Below, piece by piece: positions 1 to 9,561 of a stretch of DNA of 64,000 bases (positions within the stretch are counted from its first letter, which is position 1; every line of letters begins with the position of its first letter). A program made the translations under genes and the position numbers. The stretch lies in the NCBI RefSeq assembly GCF_017357865.1, contig NZ_CP060096.1, forward strand, positions 558,001 to 622,000, read 5' to 3'. Source of the DNA: Aceticella autotrophica. GTDB taxonomy: Bacteria > Bacillota > Thermoanaerobacteria > Thermoanaerobacterales > Thermoanaerobacteraceae. The notes below the pieces were generated by a model. The model saw only the letters and a list, made by a program, of their open reading frames with translations. It did not search any database and was not told the origin of the DNA.

Positions 1-2
1 AT

Positions 3-179
3 TTTATTACACTTTTTGAAGTTGGCAGATTCAAAAGGATTTATCGCATATTTAAGTATAAATTTTTTAAATATGGCTTTTTGCGAAATCTCGGGTTTAT
101 AATTGTGATGCTAATACCCAGTAAAAGAAAAGGTGCTTATAATGAAGATTTCTATAATAATTCCAACTCTAAATTGTGA
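3..179 (+). CDS. C-terminal fragment of an upstream protein, possibly a glycosyltransferase
   Basis: The reading frame is open from the first base of the window and ends with TGA at 177-179. About 58 residues are visible: a basic, aromatic stretch followed by a short hydrophobic segment and a charged tail, which fits the C-terminus of a polysaccharide-locus glycosyltransferase or membrane enzyme. It overlaps the start of the next gene by 38 bases, which would couple their translation. No catalytic motif is in view, so the family is a guess from context; the open frame may also be chance. Confidence 0.4.
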   Translation, partial: FITLFEVGRFKRIYRIFKYKFFKYGFLRNLGFIIVMLIPSKRKGAYNEDFYNNSNSKL

Positions 180-1044
180 AAAAACTATTGGGGAACTTTT
201 AAAAAGGTTAAAGAATCAGACACAAAAAGCCGATGAAATAATAGTGGTGGACTCAGAATCTAATGATAAAACTGCAGAAATTGCAGAAAAAGAAGGGGCA
301 AAAGTAATAAAAATAGAACGACGGGATTTTGACCATGGTGGTACAAGAAATCTTGCTGCAGAAAATTCTACAGGCGATATTATTATTTTTTTAACACAGG
401 ATGCACTACCATATGACGAATATTTTATCGAAAACATCATTACACCATTAAAAAATAGTGATATTGCTGCAGCATATGGAAGACAAATAGCAGATGAAAA
501 AGCTATACCGACTGAGAAGTTTGCGAGACTTTTTAATTATCCGGAAAAAGGATTTATAAAAAGCAAAGAAAATATTAATGAATTAAAGATTAAAGCATTT
601 TTCTTCTCAAATGTGTGTTCTGCAATAAGGAGAAAAGAATTTGAGCAGGTTGGGAAATTTCCGGATAATACCATTATGAATGAAGATATGATTATCGCAT
701 CTAAGCTTATACTAAATGGATATAAAATAGCTTATGTGCCAAACGCCATAGTTATACATTATCATAATTACAGCCCAATAAAGCAGTTTAAGAGAAATTT
801 CGATATTGGTGTATTCTTTTCAGAAAATAGCTGGATTTTGCAGTATGGGAAATCGGAAGGGGAAGGTATTAAGTTTTTAAAAGATGAGATTAAGTATTTA
901 TGGCAAAATGATAAGATATGGACTTTATATGCTATATTAGAAAATGCTTTCAGATTTTTTGGCTATAGGCTTGGATTGAAACATAAATATCTTCCATTAT
1001 TTTTAAAGAAAAGAATAAGCATGAATAATAATTATTGGAAATAA
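142..1044 (+). CDS. Family 2 glycosyltransferase, rhamnosyltransferase-like
   Basis: This cytoplasmic GT-A enzyme probably transfers a sugar, plausibly rhamnose from dTDP-rhamnose, to a growing surface polysaccharide. The N-terminus (ISIIIPTLNCE) is the usual GT2 nucleotide-binding strand. RRDFDHGGTRN near residue 60 is characteristic of bacterial rhamnosyltransferase-type GT2 proteins, FLTQDA near residue 85 sits where the metal-binding DXD-like motif falls, and NEDMI near residue 180 is the acceptor-site ED pair. Length, 300 aa, is normal. ATG 142 is preferred to GTG 133 because AAAAGG at 127-132 is correctly spaced from it. The next genes make dTDP-rhamnose, which supports the donor. The acceptor cannot be read from sequence. 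Confidence 0.85.
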   Translation: MKISIIIPTLNCEKTIGELLKRLKNQTQKADEIIVVDSESNDKTAEIAEKEGAKVIKIERRDFDHGGTRNLAAENSTGDIIIFLTQDALPYDEYFIENIITPLKNSDIAAAYGRQIADEKAIPTEKFARLFNYPEKGFIKSKENINELKIKAFFFSNVCSAIRRKEFEQVGKFPDNTIMNEDMIIASKLILNGYKIAYVPNAIVIHYHNYSPIKQFKRNFDIGVFFSENSWILQYGKSEGEGIKFLKDEIKYLWQNDKIWTLYAILENAFRFFGYRLGLKHKYLPLFLKKRISMNNNYWK

Positions 1045-1079
1045 TAATATTTTTTAAATGTGATTTGTGAGGTGGCAAA

Positions 1080-2132
1080 ATGAATTTATTAGTAACAGGT
1101 GGAGCAGGATTTATAGGATCTAACTTTATCTACTATATGCTGAATAGATATAAAGACATAAAAATAATAAATTTGGACAAGCTTACTTATGCTGGCAACC
1201 TTGAAAATTTAAAGGCTGTAGAAAATAACACAAATTATGCATTTATTCAAGCAGATATATGTGACAAAGAAATTATTGAAAATTTATTTCAAGAGTATGA
1301 TATAGATTATGTAGTTAATTTTGCGGCAGAATCCCATGTAGACAGAAGCATAGTAGAACCGGAGATTTTTGTAAAGACCAATGTACTTGGAACAGTAACA
1401 TTACTTAATGCGGCGAAAAATGCTTGGCAAGATGGCGACGGTTTTAAGGAAGGCAAAAAATTTCTTCAGGTATCAACAGATGAGGTATATGGTTCACTTG
1501 GTAAAGAAGGATATTTTACAGAAAAGACACCGCTTGACCCCCATAGCCCGTATTCATCAAGTAAGGCATCGGCAGATTTAATAGTAAAGGCATATTATGA
1601 TACATATAAAATGTCTGTAAATATCACAAGATGTTCAAATAACTATGGACCATATCAATTTCCCGAAAAGTTAATACCTCTTATGATAAATAATTGTTTG
1701 AACAAAAAACCGCTTCCGGTATACGGTGATGGAATGAATATAAGGGACTGGCTTTATGTGGAGGACCACTGCAAGGCAATAGATATGGTACTGCATAATG
1801 GCAGAATAGGTGAAGTATATAACATCGGCGGACATAATGAAAGAACGAATATACATATTGTAAAAACCATTATTTCATACATTCATGATAATGTAGATTC
1901 AAGTGTAGATGAAAATTTGATAAAATATGTAGAGGATAGGAAAGGTCATGACAGGAGATATGGAATAGATCCGACAAAAATCAAGGAAGAGTTGGGCTGG
2001 TATCCTGAAACCAGATTTGAAGATGGAATAATAAAGACAATTAAATGGTATCTTGAAAACAAAGAGTGGATGGAAAATGTCACATCAGGCGAATACCAGA
2101 AATATTATGAAAGAATGTATTCAAATAGATAA
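1080..2132 (+). CDS. rfbB: dTDP-glucose 4,6-dehydratase
   Basis: Second step of dTDP-L-rhamnose synthesis: NAD-dependent conversion of dTDP-glucose to dTDP-4-keto-6-deoxyglucose in the cytoplasm. The Rossmann motif TGGAGFIG is at residues 6-13, [10 protein letters not shown] near residue 80 is the family hallmark, STDEVYG near 137 carries the catalytic Asp-Glu pair, and YSSSKAS near 160 is the YxxxK active site. Length 350 aa is standard. Start ATG 1080 follows GAGGTGG. It is first of four rhamnose-pathway genes in the order B-A-D-C with gaps of 7-15 bases, so one transcript is likely. Confidence 0.96.
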   Translation: MNLLVTGGAGFIGSNFIYYMLNRYKDIKIINLDKLTYAGNLENLKAVENNTNYAFIQADICDKEIIENLFQEYDIDYVVNFAAESHVDRSIVEPEIFVKTNVLGTVTLLNAAKNAWQDGDGFKEGKKFLQVSTDEVYGSLGKEGYFTEKTPLDPHSPYSSSKASADLIVKAYYDTYKMSVNITRCSNNYGPYQFPEKLIPLMINNCLNKKPLPVYGDGMNIRDWLYVEDHCKAIDMVLHNGRIGEVYNIGGHNERTNIHIVKTIISYIHDNVDSSVDENLIKYVEDRKGHDRRYGIDPTKIKEELGWYPETRFEDGIIKTIKWYLENKEWMENVTSGEYQKYYERMYSNR

Positions 2133-2143
2133 GGGGGATAGGA

Positions 2144-3055
2144 ATGAAAGGAATAATATTAGCGGGAGGATCGGGTACAAGACTTTATCCTATTACAAAA
2201 GCGATATCGAAGCAGATCGTGCCGATATATGACAAACCAATGATTTATTATCCCTTATCTGTACTTATGCTTGCAGGTATCAGAGAGATTTTAATAATAT
2301 CTACTCCAAGGGATTTAAATGCATTCATAGAACTTTTTGAAGATGGTTCTCAGCTTGGGCTTCATTTTGAATATGCCGTACAGAAAGAGCCGAGAGGGTT
2401 AGCCGATGCATTTATTATTGGGAAAGATTTCATTGGAAATGATAATGTTGCACTTGTACTTGGGGACAATATATTTCATGGCTATGGTTTCACAGAAAGG
2501 CTTGAAAGAGCGGCAGATAGAAAAGAAGGGGCTACAATATTCGGCTATCATATAAGCAATCCCAAAGATTTTGGCGTAGTGGAATTTGATGAAAATTTCA
2601 ATGTCATCTCTATCGAAGAAAAACCCAAAAATCCCAAATCCAATTATGCTGTACCGGGTCTTTATTTTTATGACAATGATGTCGTAGAAATCGCTAAAAA
2701 CGTTAAGCCATCTGCAAGGGGCGAAATCGAGATTACATCAGTTAATAATGAATATTTAAAGAGTGGAAAACTTAAAGTTGAATTGCTTGGCAGAGGCATG
2801 GCATGGCTTGATACAGGCACACCAGCAGGTCTCTTAAATGCTGCTAATTTTGTTGAAGCGATTCAAACGAGACAGGGATTATATGTCGCATGTATTGAAG
2901 AAATTGCATATAGGAAGGGCTACATTGACCGAGAACAATTGATAAAGCTTGCAGAACCGCTGCAAAAGGTTGATTATGGGAAATATCTCTTAAATTTATT
3001 AAAAGAAGATAATACGGCAGCTAATGAAGCAGCGGCAGCCAACCATATATTTTAG
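2144..3055 (+). CDS. rfbA: Glucose-1-phosphate thymidylyltransferase
   Basis: First enzyme of the dTDP-rhamnose pathway: joins dTTP and glucose-1-phosphate to give dTDP-glucose and pyrophosphate. The N-terminal signature [11 protein letters not shown] is at residues 6-16 with the following KAISKQ, and LGDNIFHG near residue 108 holds the metal-binding Asp. [11 protein letters not shown] and WLDTGTP are further family blocks. The 303-aa length is slightly longer than the usual 290-295 because of an Ala-rich tail. It begins 11 bases after rfbB behind a GGGGGA ribosome site and is followed by rfbD after 15 bases. Confidence 0.96.
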   Translation: MKGIILAGGSGTRLYPITKAISKQIVPIYDKPMIYYPLSVLMLAGIREILIISTPRDLNAFIELFEDGSQLGLHFEYAVQKEPRGLADAFIIGKDFIGNDNVALVLGDNIFHGYGFTERLERAADRKEGATIFGYHISNPKDFGVVEFDENFNVISIEEKPKNPKSNYAVPGLYFYDNDVVEIAKNVKPSARGEIEITSVNNEYLKSGKLKVELLGRGMAWLDTGTPAGLLNAANFVEAIQTRQGLYVACIEEIAYRKGYIDREQLIKLAEPLQKVDYGKYLLNLLKEDNTAANEAAAANHIF

Positions 3056-3070
3056 AGGAGCTGGTGATAA

Positions 3071-3952
3071 ATGAAGCTACTTGTAACAGGCGCAAAAGGA
3101 CAGCTTGGTATGCAGATACATTCTATTTTAGATAAAGGAAAATCTGAACTTGGGGAAATTGATGATTTATATATAGATGCTGAAATCAGATATGTTTCCC
3201 ATGATGAGCTTGATATCACAAATTTAAAAGATGTAAATGAATATATAGATAAATACAAACCTGATATTATTATAAACTGTGCTGCCTATACAAATGTAGA
3301 CAAATGCGAAGGTGATACAGATAATGCCTTTAAAGTAAATGCTATAGGACCGAGAAATCTTGCAATAGCAGCACAAAAGATAAGTGCAAAACTGCTTCAT
3401 GTATCAACTGATTATGTGTTCAGTGGTATCGGCAATATACCATTCAAAGAATATGATATTCCGCAACCTGTAAGCGTATATGGGGAAACAAAGCTTCTGG
3501 GTGAACAATATTTAAGAGAAAATTGCAATAAATATTTTATAGTAAGGACAGCATGGCTTTATGGGAAATACGGTAAAAACTTTGTGTACACAATAATGAA
3601 TGCGGCAAAAGAAAAAGGACATCTTGAGGTAGTGAATGACCAGAGGGGTAATCCGACATATGCCGAGGACCTTGCATATCATATTTTAAAGCTTGTACTC
3701 ACTGACGAATATGGTATATATCATTGTACCGGAAATGGAGAATGCAGCTGGTATGATTTTGCATGTAAGATTATAGAATATGCAGGCATAAAATGCACGA
3801 TAGCGCCTATAACATCGGACAAGATAAAAAGAGCCGCAAAAAGACCTTCTTATTCTTCTCTTGACAATATGATGTTACGGTGTACAATTGGAGACGAAAT
3901 GAGGAATTGGGAAGATGCATTAAAAGCTTTTATTGATGATTTGAACAAATAA
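3071..3952 (+). CDS. rfbD: dTDP-4-dehydrorhamnose reductase
   Basis: Last step of the pathway: NAD(P)H reduction of dTDP-4-keto-L-rhamnose to dTDP-L-rhamnose. The N-terminus LVTGAKGQLG is the Rossmann glycine motif. STDYVFSG near residue 115 and YGETKLLGE near 137 carry the catalytic Thr, Tyr and Lys of the extended SDR family. NPTYAEDLA is the substrate-binding region. Length is 293 aa, normal. It starts after GAGGAG at 3055-3060 and is followed closely by rfbC. Confidence 0.95.
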   Translation: MKLLVTGAKGQLGMQIHSILDKGKSELGEIDDLYIDAEIRYVSHDELDITNLKDVNEYIDKYKPDIIINCAAYTNVDKCEGDTDNAFKVNAIGPRNLAIAAQKISAKLLHVSTDYVFSGIGNIPFKEYDIPQPVSVYGETKLLGEQYLRENCNKYFIVRTAWLYGKYGKNFVYTIMNAAKEKGHLEVVNDQRGNPTYAEDLAYHILKLVLTDEYGIYHCTGNGECSWYDFACKIIEYAGIKCTIAPITSDKIKRAAKRPSYSSLDNMMLRCTIGDEMRNWEDALKAFIDDLNK

Positions 3953-3968
3953 ATGGGAGATGACTGAA

Positions 3969-4511
3969 GTGGGGAAGTTTAAATTTAATAAAACGGAAAT
4001 AGACGGTGTATATATTATTGAACCTGAGGTTTTTAAAGACAATAGGGGCTATTTTATGGAAACATATAATTACAATGATTTTAAAGAGGCAGGACTTGAT
4101 ATGGTATTTGTCCAAGACAACCAATCCAAGTCTAAAAAGGGTGTATTAAGAGGGCTTCATTTCCAAAAACAACATCCACAGGGAAAGCTTGTCAGAGTTA
4201 TAAAAGGTGAAGTCTTTGACGTGGCTGTTGATATAAGGAAGGATTCAAAGACATTTGGGAAATGGGCAGGAGTGATATTATCAGAAGAGAATAAAAAGCA
4301 GTTTTATATCCCTGAAGGTTTTGCTCATGGCTTTTTGGTTCTTTCAGATGAAGCAGAGTTTTGTTATAAATGTACGGACTTTTATCATCCGGGTGATGAA
4401 GGCGGCATTATATGGAATGACCCTGATATAAACATTGATTGGCCCTTAGATGGTTTTGATGAAATCATACTTTCTGAAAAGGACAAAAAATGGAATAGAT
4501 TAAGGGGTTAA
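3969..4511 (+). CDS. rfbC: dTDP-4-dehydrorhamnose 3,5-epimerase
   Basis: Cupin-fold epimerase that inverts C3 and C5 of dTDP-4-keto-6-deoxyglucose. RGLHFQ near residue 58 contains the catalytic His; KLVRVIKGEVFDVAVDIR and PEGFAHGFLVLSD are family blocks, the latter with active-site residues. About 180 aa, normal. The frame also has ATG at 3960, but its only ribosome site would touch it; GTG 3969 lies 9 bases after GGGAG and is the better start. It closes the rhamnose operon, and the gap to the sugar transferase is 26 bases, so co-transcription probably continues. Confidence 0.95.
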   Translation: MGKFKFNKTEIDGVYIIEPEVFKDNRGYFMETYNYNDFKEAGLDMVFVQDNQSKSKKGVLRGLHFQKQHPQGKLVRVIKGEVFDVAVDIRKDSKTFGKWAGVILSEENKKQFYIPEGFAHGFLVLSDEAEFCYKCTDFYHPGDEGGIIWNDPDINIDWPLDGFDEIILSEKDKKWNRLRG

Positions 4512-4537
4512 CTGTCTTTTAGCAAGGGGGTGGTACA

Positions 4538-5911
4538 ATGTGGTATAAAAAATGGAGCATGATTCTTGATATTAGCGCATTGGTTTTGGCATTTGTAATT
4601 GCTTTATATCTTAGATTTGATTTTAATATGAATACAGTGTCAAAAAGATGGTATATAAGCACATTTGTTATTTTATTAACGATAGACTTTTTGATTTTAT
4701 ATTTTAAAGGTCTGTATGATAAAAAACACAAGCCTTTATTTTATCAAATAGGTTTAATAATAGATGGAATGGTTTATTCAGTGTTTGTCTATCTTTTAAT
4801 ATCATATTTTGTAAAGATGACGGATTTTTCAAGATTAACACTAATATATATATTTGTTATAGGATTGCTGCTGCAAATAATATTCAAATCAATTTTATTA
4901 TATTTACAAAGACAGAGATATAAAAGAGGTCTGGATTTAAGCAATGCACTTATATTAGGGAATTATTCAAGTGAATCAAAAGAAATAATTAATAAACTTA
5001 TGTCAAATGAATTTGGAATAAACATCTTTGGATATTTATCTGATGATATAAGTAATGATAATTTTATTAAGTTAGGAGATATAAAGGATTTTAATAATAT
5101 TATTGATAAATATCATATTGATATGATATTTATATCATCTAAAATTGATAATATAGAAAAAATAGTAAATATATGTCTTAGCAAATATATAAGCATTTAT
5201 TCTATTAATAACAGTATAAATCTTCCTAATTATCCAATGGAAATAGAGATAATCGATAATATGCCTGTTTTAAAATTAAAGGATGTATTTATTGGCGGAC
5301 TTGAAGGACATGTAAAGAGACTTTTGGATTTTACGTTATCATTTCTTGCATTAATTATTTTATCGCCTTTATTTATTATAATATCGTTGCTAATAAAAAT
5401 AACATCACCTGGACCGGTATTTTTTAAACATAGAAGATTGGGATTAAATGGCAAAGTTATTGAAATTTATAAATTCAGGTCAATGGTGATAAATGCACAG
5501 GATGTTTTAAACAGATTATTAGCAGAAAACCCGGAGTTAAGGAAAGAATATGAGGCGACATACAAGTTAAAAAATGATCCGAGAATAACAAGAGTCGGCA
5601 AATTTTTAAGGAAAACAAGTCTTGATGAACTTCCGCAATTGATTAATGTTTTGAAAGGCGATTTAAGCTTGGTCGGACCAAGACCGATTATTCTTAAAGA
5701 AATTAATAAATATGGTGAATATGGCAAATATCTATTAAGGGTGCCACCGGGAGTGACGGGTTTATGGCAGATTAGCGGTAGAAGTGATATTGATTATAAC
5801 GAAAGAATTGAAATTGACATGCAGTATATATCAAACTGGAATATATGGCTTGATTTAAATATTCTTATTAAAACAATACCTGCGGTACTTAAAAAAGACG
5901 GTGCATATTGA
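4538..5911 (+). CDS. Polyprenyl-phosphate sugar phosphotransferase (initiating glycosyltransferase)
   Basis: Membrane enzyme that transfers a sugar-1-phosphate from a nucleotide sugar to undecaprenyl phosphate, starting synthesis of an exopolysaccharide or wall glycan repeat. The first 125 residues hold about four membrane helices, then comes a CoA-binding-like cytoplasmic domain (about 140-240), one more helix near 270, and the bacterial sugar-transferase catalytic domain. Key blocks: SPGPVFFKHRRLG, YKFRSM, DPRITRVGKFLRKTSLDELP with the catalytic Asp-Glu, LVGPRP, and PPGVTGLWQISGR. Length is 457 aa, typical of the WbaP/EpsE-like group. The exact sugar is not readable. Confidence 0.92.
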   Translation: MWYKKWSMILDISALVLAFVIALYLRFDFNMNTVSKRWYISTFVILLTIDFLILYFKGLYDKKHKPLFYQIGLIIDGMVYSVFVYLLISYFVKMTDFSRLTLIYIFVIGLLLQIIFKSILLYLQRQRYKRGLDLSNALILGNYSSESKEIINKLMSNEFGINIFGYLSDDISNDNFIKLGDIKDFNNIIDKYHIDMIFISSKIDNIEKIVNICLSKYISIYSINNSINLPNYPMEIEIIDNMPVLKLKDVFIGGLEGHVKRLLDFTLSFLALIILSPLFIIISLLIKITSPGPVFFKHRRLGLNGKVIEIYKFRSMVINAQDVLNRLLAENPELRKEYEATYKLKNDPRITRVGKFLRKTSLDELPQLINVLKGDLSLVGPRPIILKEINKYGEYGKYLLRVPPGVTGLWQISGRSDIDYNERIEIDMQYISNWNIWLDLNILIKTIPAVLKKDGAY

Positions 5912-6002
5912 TTAGCCTGATTAACATAATGATAAAAAGCCATAATACAGCACTGCATATTAATCCATTGAATAAACCAAAATAAAATTTTTTGCTAAGC
6001 AT
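5889..6002 (-). CDS. Small 37-aa membrane protein, hypothetical
   Basis: An unlisted short reading frame on the minus strand encodes a basic N-terminus (MLSKKFYF), one hydrophobic helix of about 22 residues and a basic tail (RLINMHRLF). A good ribosome site AAGGAGTGG precedes the ATG at 6002-6000. Its last 23 bases overlap the end of the sugar transferase tail to tail. I do not recognise a family. Support is the ribosome site plus a clean membrane-segment composition; it could still be chance. Confidence 0.42.
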   Translation of the reverse strand: MLSKKFYFGLFNGLICSAVLWLFIIMLIRLINMHRLF

Positions 6003-6038
6003 AATACCACTCCTTAATTTTATGATTACAATTTTTGT

Positions 6039-6061
6039 TATATCTTATTCAATAAGATATA
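6039..6061. repeat. 23-bp inverted repeat
   Basis: TATATCTTATT, one C, then AATAAGATATA is a perfect inverted repeat. It lies between the small membrane frame and the truncated manC remnant, close to where manC homology begins, so it could be an operator, a weak terminator or a rearrangement scar. Confidence 0.5.
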
Positions 6062-6094
6062 AATTGACATTAAAATATATAAAATGAATATTGC

Positions 6095-6742
6095 ATAAAG
6101 CCTGCTCATCCCGAAACAGGATACGGTTATATAAACTTTAAAAAGCTTACAAATGAAATAATAAACAACAATCCTGTAGATAAAGTAGAAAGATTCGTAG
6201 AAAAGCCGGATTATAATACGGCGGTAAAATATGTTGAAAGCGGAGACTACCTTTGGAACAGCGGCATGTTCATATGGAAAACATCAACAATACTAAATGC
6301 AATATATGAATATATGCCCGGATTAAATAAAGCATTAAACATAATAAGAGAATATTTTGAGATAGATGATATAGAAAAGGTATTGTATGATGAATATTCA
6401 AAACTTGAGAGCATATCAATAGACTATGGCATAATGGAAAAAGCCAAAAACGTATATGTAGTACCGGGGGATTTTGGCTGGGACGACGTTGGAAGCTGGA
6501 CATCCATAGAGAGATTACATAAGAAAGATGAATACGGCAATGTAATAAAAGGCAATGTTGTAAGCGTAGATACAAAAAAATGTATAATAAATGGTAATGA
6601 AAAACTTATAGCAACACTCGGAATAGAGGATGTAATAGTAGTAGATACAGAAGATGCCTTATTGATATGTTTAAAGGATAAAGCCCAGAATGTGAAAGAG
6701 GTATTGAAGGAATTGAAAGAGAAAAAGAGAGAGTATTTGTAA
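6095..6742 (+). pseudogene. manC: 5'-truncated mannose-1-phosphate guanylyltransferase
   Basis: The family's normal protein (about 350 aa) makes GDP-mannose from GTP and mannose-1-phosphate. Here homology starts abruptly at IKPAHPETGYGYI, which in intact enzymes is near residue 140, and runs to the normal C-terminus: VERFVEKP, YLWNSGMFIWKT, GDFGWDDVGSW and a typical VKEVLKELKEKKREYL end. The nucleotide-binding N-terminal third (GGxGTRLWP) is missing and the frame closes upstream at 6080-6082. An ATG at 6266 is internal, not a true start. A second, more decayed copy of the 3' end lies at 12107-12365. Confidence 0.88.
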
Positions 6743-6764
6743 TATAAGCAGCGGGGTGATTTGT

Positions 6765-7238
6765 TTGAATTTATATAATGAAGATAAAGTGGTAAAAAAT
6801 ATTTATGATTTTGCTGTAAAAGAACCAGATTTTTTTGAAGAATTAACAATTATTATGGACAAGTATGGCGATTGGCCATATGATATAGTGAAATATGAAT
6901 TTAGAGATTTATTCAGGATTTTAAGCGAGAGAGAAAGGATGCCTGAAAGCTCGGAAGAAAAATACAGCAAAATGAAAGAAGATGTGAACCTTCTAAGAGT
7001 TAAATATCCAGATGCATTTAATGAATTTTCTTTATTAATCAGAAAATATGTTACATACGAAAATAATGCTATAGGTTATAATTCATTTATAAGATGCATA
7101 AATGAAGCGAATAAAAAGTTATGTAGAAAATATAAAAAAATAGTTGACAGCATTATGGGGTCTTTAAATATTCCTAATCTAGATGTTAAACAATTTGATG
7201 ATTTATTAGAAAAAAGCTTAAAACAAAGAAGCAATTAA
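6765..7238 (+). CDS. Hypothetical protein, 157 aa
   Basis: I do not recognise this family. The protein is soluble, rich in charged residues and probably all-helical, with no signal peptide or membrane helix. The start is best at TTG 6765, since GCGGGG at 6751-6756 gives normal spacing; GTG 6756 would overlap that site. It follows the manC remnant by 22 bases and stands alone before a run of broken genes. Its codon use matches the neighbours and it has no internal stop, so it is probably still expressed. Confidence 0.6.
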   Translation: MNLYNEDKVVKNIYDFAVKEPDFFEELTIIMDKYGDWPYDIVKYEFRDLFRILSERERMPESSEEKYSKMKEDVNLLRVKYPDAFNEFSLLIRKYVTYENNAIGYNSFIRCINEANKKLCRKYKKIVDSIMGSLNIPNLDVKQFDDLLEKSLKQRSN

Positions 7239-7292
7239 TCAAATGCTTAGGCGTTGTAGCCTCCGTTGATATTGCAGGAGTGAGGTGGATTT

Positions 7293-7561
7293 TTGATTTT
7301 TAAAACAATTGTACTTTTTATAATAAAATTAATCCCGGATTTTAATGATGTTTTTGCATTGGTATTGTAGTTATTGCTTTTATTACTTACTTTTGGACTC
7401 ATAGGAAACCTAAACGATATGTTAAACTTATTGATTCATACATAGAAAATGTGACATTTAGGGACGTACCTAAATTGTCATGTTTGGGTGCAGGATGTGA
7501 AAGAGCTCTTGTTAAGAGTTTAAAAAGAAAAAGAGTGAATATTTGTGAAGATAATATATAA
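7293..7561 (+). pseudogene. Frameshifted small membrane protein gene
   Basis: A frame opens at TTG 7293 behind GGAGTGAGGTGG with a hydrophobic start (IFKTIVLFIIKLIP) and stops at 7368-7370. A second frame, offset by one base, continues the hydrophobic run from about 7358 (GIVVIAFITYFWTHRKPKRY) to TAA 7559-7561 and ends with a Cys-containing basic tail. Joined, they give about 88 residues with one or two membrane segments. This reads as one small gene with a single-base indel at about 7349-7367. No family is recognised. An imperfect hairpin around 7453-7482 contains the GGGACGT core seen again at 18350. Confidence 0.5.
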
Positions 7562-7730
7562 TTATTTTTAAATGTTTAATTAAGTAGGGTTTAAATGTTT
7601 AACCTATTTTATAGTTTAAACATATGTTTCTAAGATTTTTTCAATTTGTAGTGTCTGCAGGAAAAAGTAAAAAATACCTTTTTATTGTTTATGCAGTTTT
7701 GGGATTTTTTGATTAGAAAAGGAGAAAAGT

Positions 7731-8855
7731 ATGTACTGTAAGAATTGCGGCCATAAAATAGAAGATAATCTTCATTTTTGTCCTTACTGTGGAGCAATAG
7801 TTAGTAACAAATCAAAAGAAGCAAAAACCTCAAATAATAGATACTGGCATATTTCTTTTAGTTTTGTCATAATGATTGCCATAGCAGTAATCTTTTATTT
7901 TTTCTATGAAATAGGTGTCAATAAGGAAGTGGAAGAAATACGGACAAAAGCAGAGGGCATGGCCTTACAGGGGAATTTTGATACTGCATTAAATTTTGCT
8001 AAAAAAGGCTTGGCTTTACGCCCTAATCATAAAGTATTGCAGCAAGACCTGGTTTTAATAAATTTTGGCAAAACGGTATATGAAAAATTAGAAACAGCTA
8101 AAAAGTATGCTGATGAAAAAAATTTGATACAGCATTAGAATCCATTTCTGCAGTTGATAAAGACCTTGAAGGTCGAAGTGGTGAGTATTTTGACATGCTT
8201 TCTAATCTCAGCAAAAAGTATAAAACACAGGTAGAAGTAAAACACTTTATAATGATGTTAAAAACAAAAATACAAATGATGAGTTGGCTGTTGCACTCTC
8301 CAGATTAAGTTATATAGATAGTCCTGAAGCAAAGGATATAGATAAATTAATACGACAGAAAATTGCCAATATAGCCTACTCAGATGCCAATGAATTGTTA
8401 AAAGATAAATAATTTAATAAAGCATTAAATGTAATAGGAAAAGCTATGCAATATGATAGTTCTAATGCTAAACTTATTTCATTTAAAAAAACTATAGTAA
8501 ATCAGAAGACTGCTTTTGAAAACGCAGAAACACAGAGGATGGAGCAAGCTATGATATCTACAGCCAAAGAAGATGCTATGAACAGGACCAATGCGGTCAA
8601 TGTATTGAATGTTAAAAATTACATCAATGTTTATGGGGATTTTGTGATAAAAGGGAAATTAAAAATGTAGCCACAAAACCTATATATGAAGTAGAAATTT
8701 ATTATACCATATATGATGCTACTGGAAACACCGTTGGAAACGCTAATACATATGTATACCCAGTTTATTTGTTACCATTGCAAAAAGGAAGTTTTTCCAA
8801 TATACACTATGGGATTTCAAATGCTGATCATATAAAAATAACTCGAATAAACTGA
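7731..8855 (+). pseudogene. Zinc-ribbon/TPR-like membrane protein gene with multiple lesions
   Basis: The 5' frame (7731-8138) encodes an N-terminal zinc ribbon (CKNCGHKI...CPYCG), one membrane helix and a TPR-like helical region. Coding then continues in other frames: a one-base loss in the A-run near 8118, another shift near 8240, an in-frame TAA at 8410-8412, and a shift near 8650. The last part resembles the beta-rich FxLYD-type extracellular domain (PIYEVEIYYTIYD) and ends at TGA 8853-8855. The whole was probably one 370-residue protein, cytoplasmic zinc ribbon outward, paired with the protease gene 28 bases downstream. At least four lesions make it non-functional. Confidence 0.75.
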
Positions 8856-9557
8856 TATCTTGATTAAAAGGGGTAAACAAGCATGGGAGAGGGAAAAAAG
8901 GATTCTAAAAATTCTTTAATTATTTATTTGCTTATAACGATTTTAATATTAGAAATTGGACTTATTGCATTTTACTATATTAGCAAAGTATTTCATCAAC
9001 AAGTAATTACAGGCAACTCAAAATTAAGCCAATCTAATGCTATAAAAAGTTCACAAGCGAAAGATTCAAAACAAACTAATATCAAGTCTATAATATCTGA
9101 TAATCAGGAAAAAGTTATGTATATCGAGGTCAACGATGGAGGCGATGTGGTGTCTGGTTCTGGTTTTTTATACAACACTAAGGGTGATATCATAACAAAT
9201 GCCCACGTAGTTAGAGGCGCTTCAACAGCAAAAGTTAAAACATATGATGGAAAGGAATATAACGGTACAGTTATAGGCATGGGTGAAGATATAGATATAG
9301 CTTTAATAAATGTACCTGAACTTGCTGGAAAGACTCCTGTTAAAATATCATCGAGAAAAGGGGAGATCGGCGATCCTGTCATTGCCATGGGAAGCCCACT
9401 GGGGTTACAGAATACAGTTACGACGGGGATAATAAGCGGCGTCAACAGAGAGTTTACAATTTCCTCATATGTGTACAAAGGGATATATCAGATATCAGCT
9501 CCTATATCGCATGGAAGTAGTGGAGGTCCACTATTGGATCAAAATACAGGAGAGGTT

Positions 9558-9561
9558 CTAG
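9558..9561. repeat. Target-site duplication, left copy
   Basis: CTAG directly precedes the left end of the insertion sequence and is repeated at 11471-11474. One copy belongs to the interrupted protease gene (codons GTT CTA GGA GTA). Confidence 0.85.

Noticed and set aside
6266-6742. Treating the manC remnant as an intact gene from ATG 6266
   Set aside because: Homology continues in frame upstream of that ATG to about 6095 and the family's catalytic N-terminal third is absent.
6424-6849. 141-codon minus-strand frame over the manC remnant
   Set aside because: Composition is shadow-like and no ribosome site or family is seen.
8446-8670. Stand-alone small gene
   Set aside because: It is the middle piece of the broken zinc-ribbon gene; coding signal continues in other frames on both sides.
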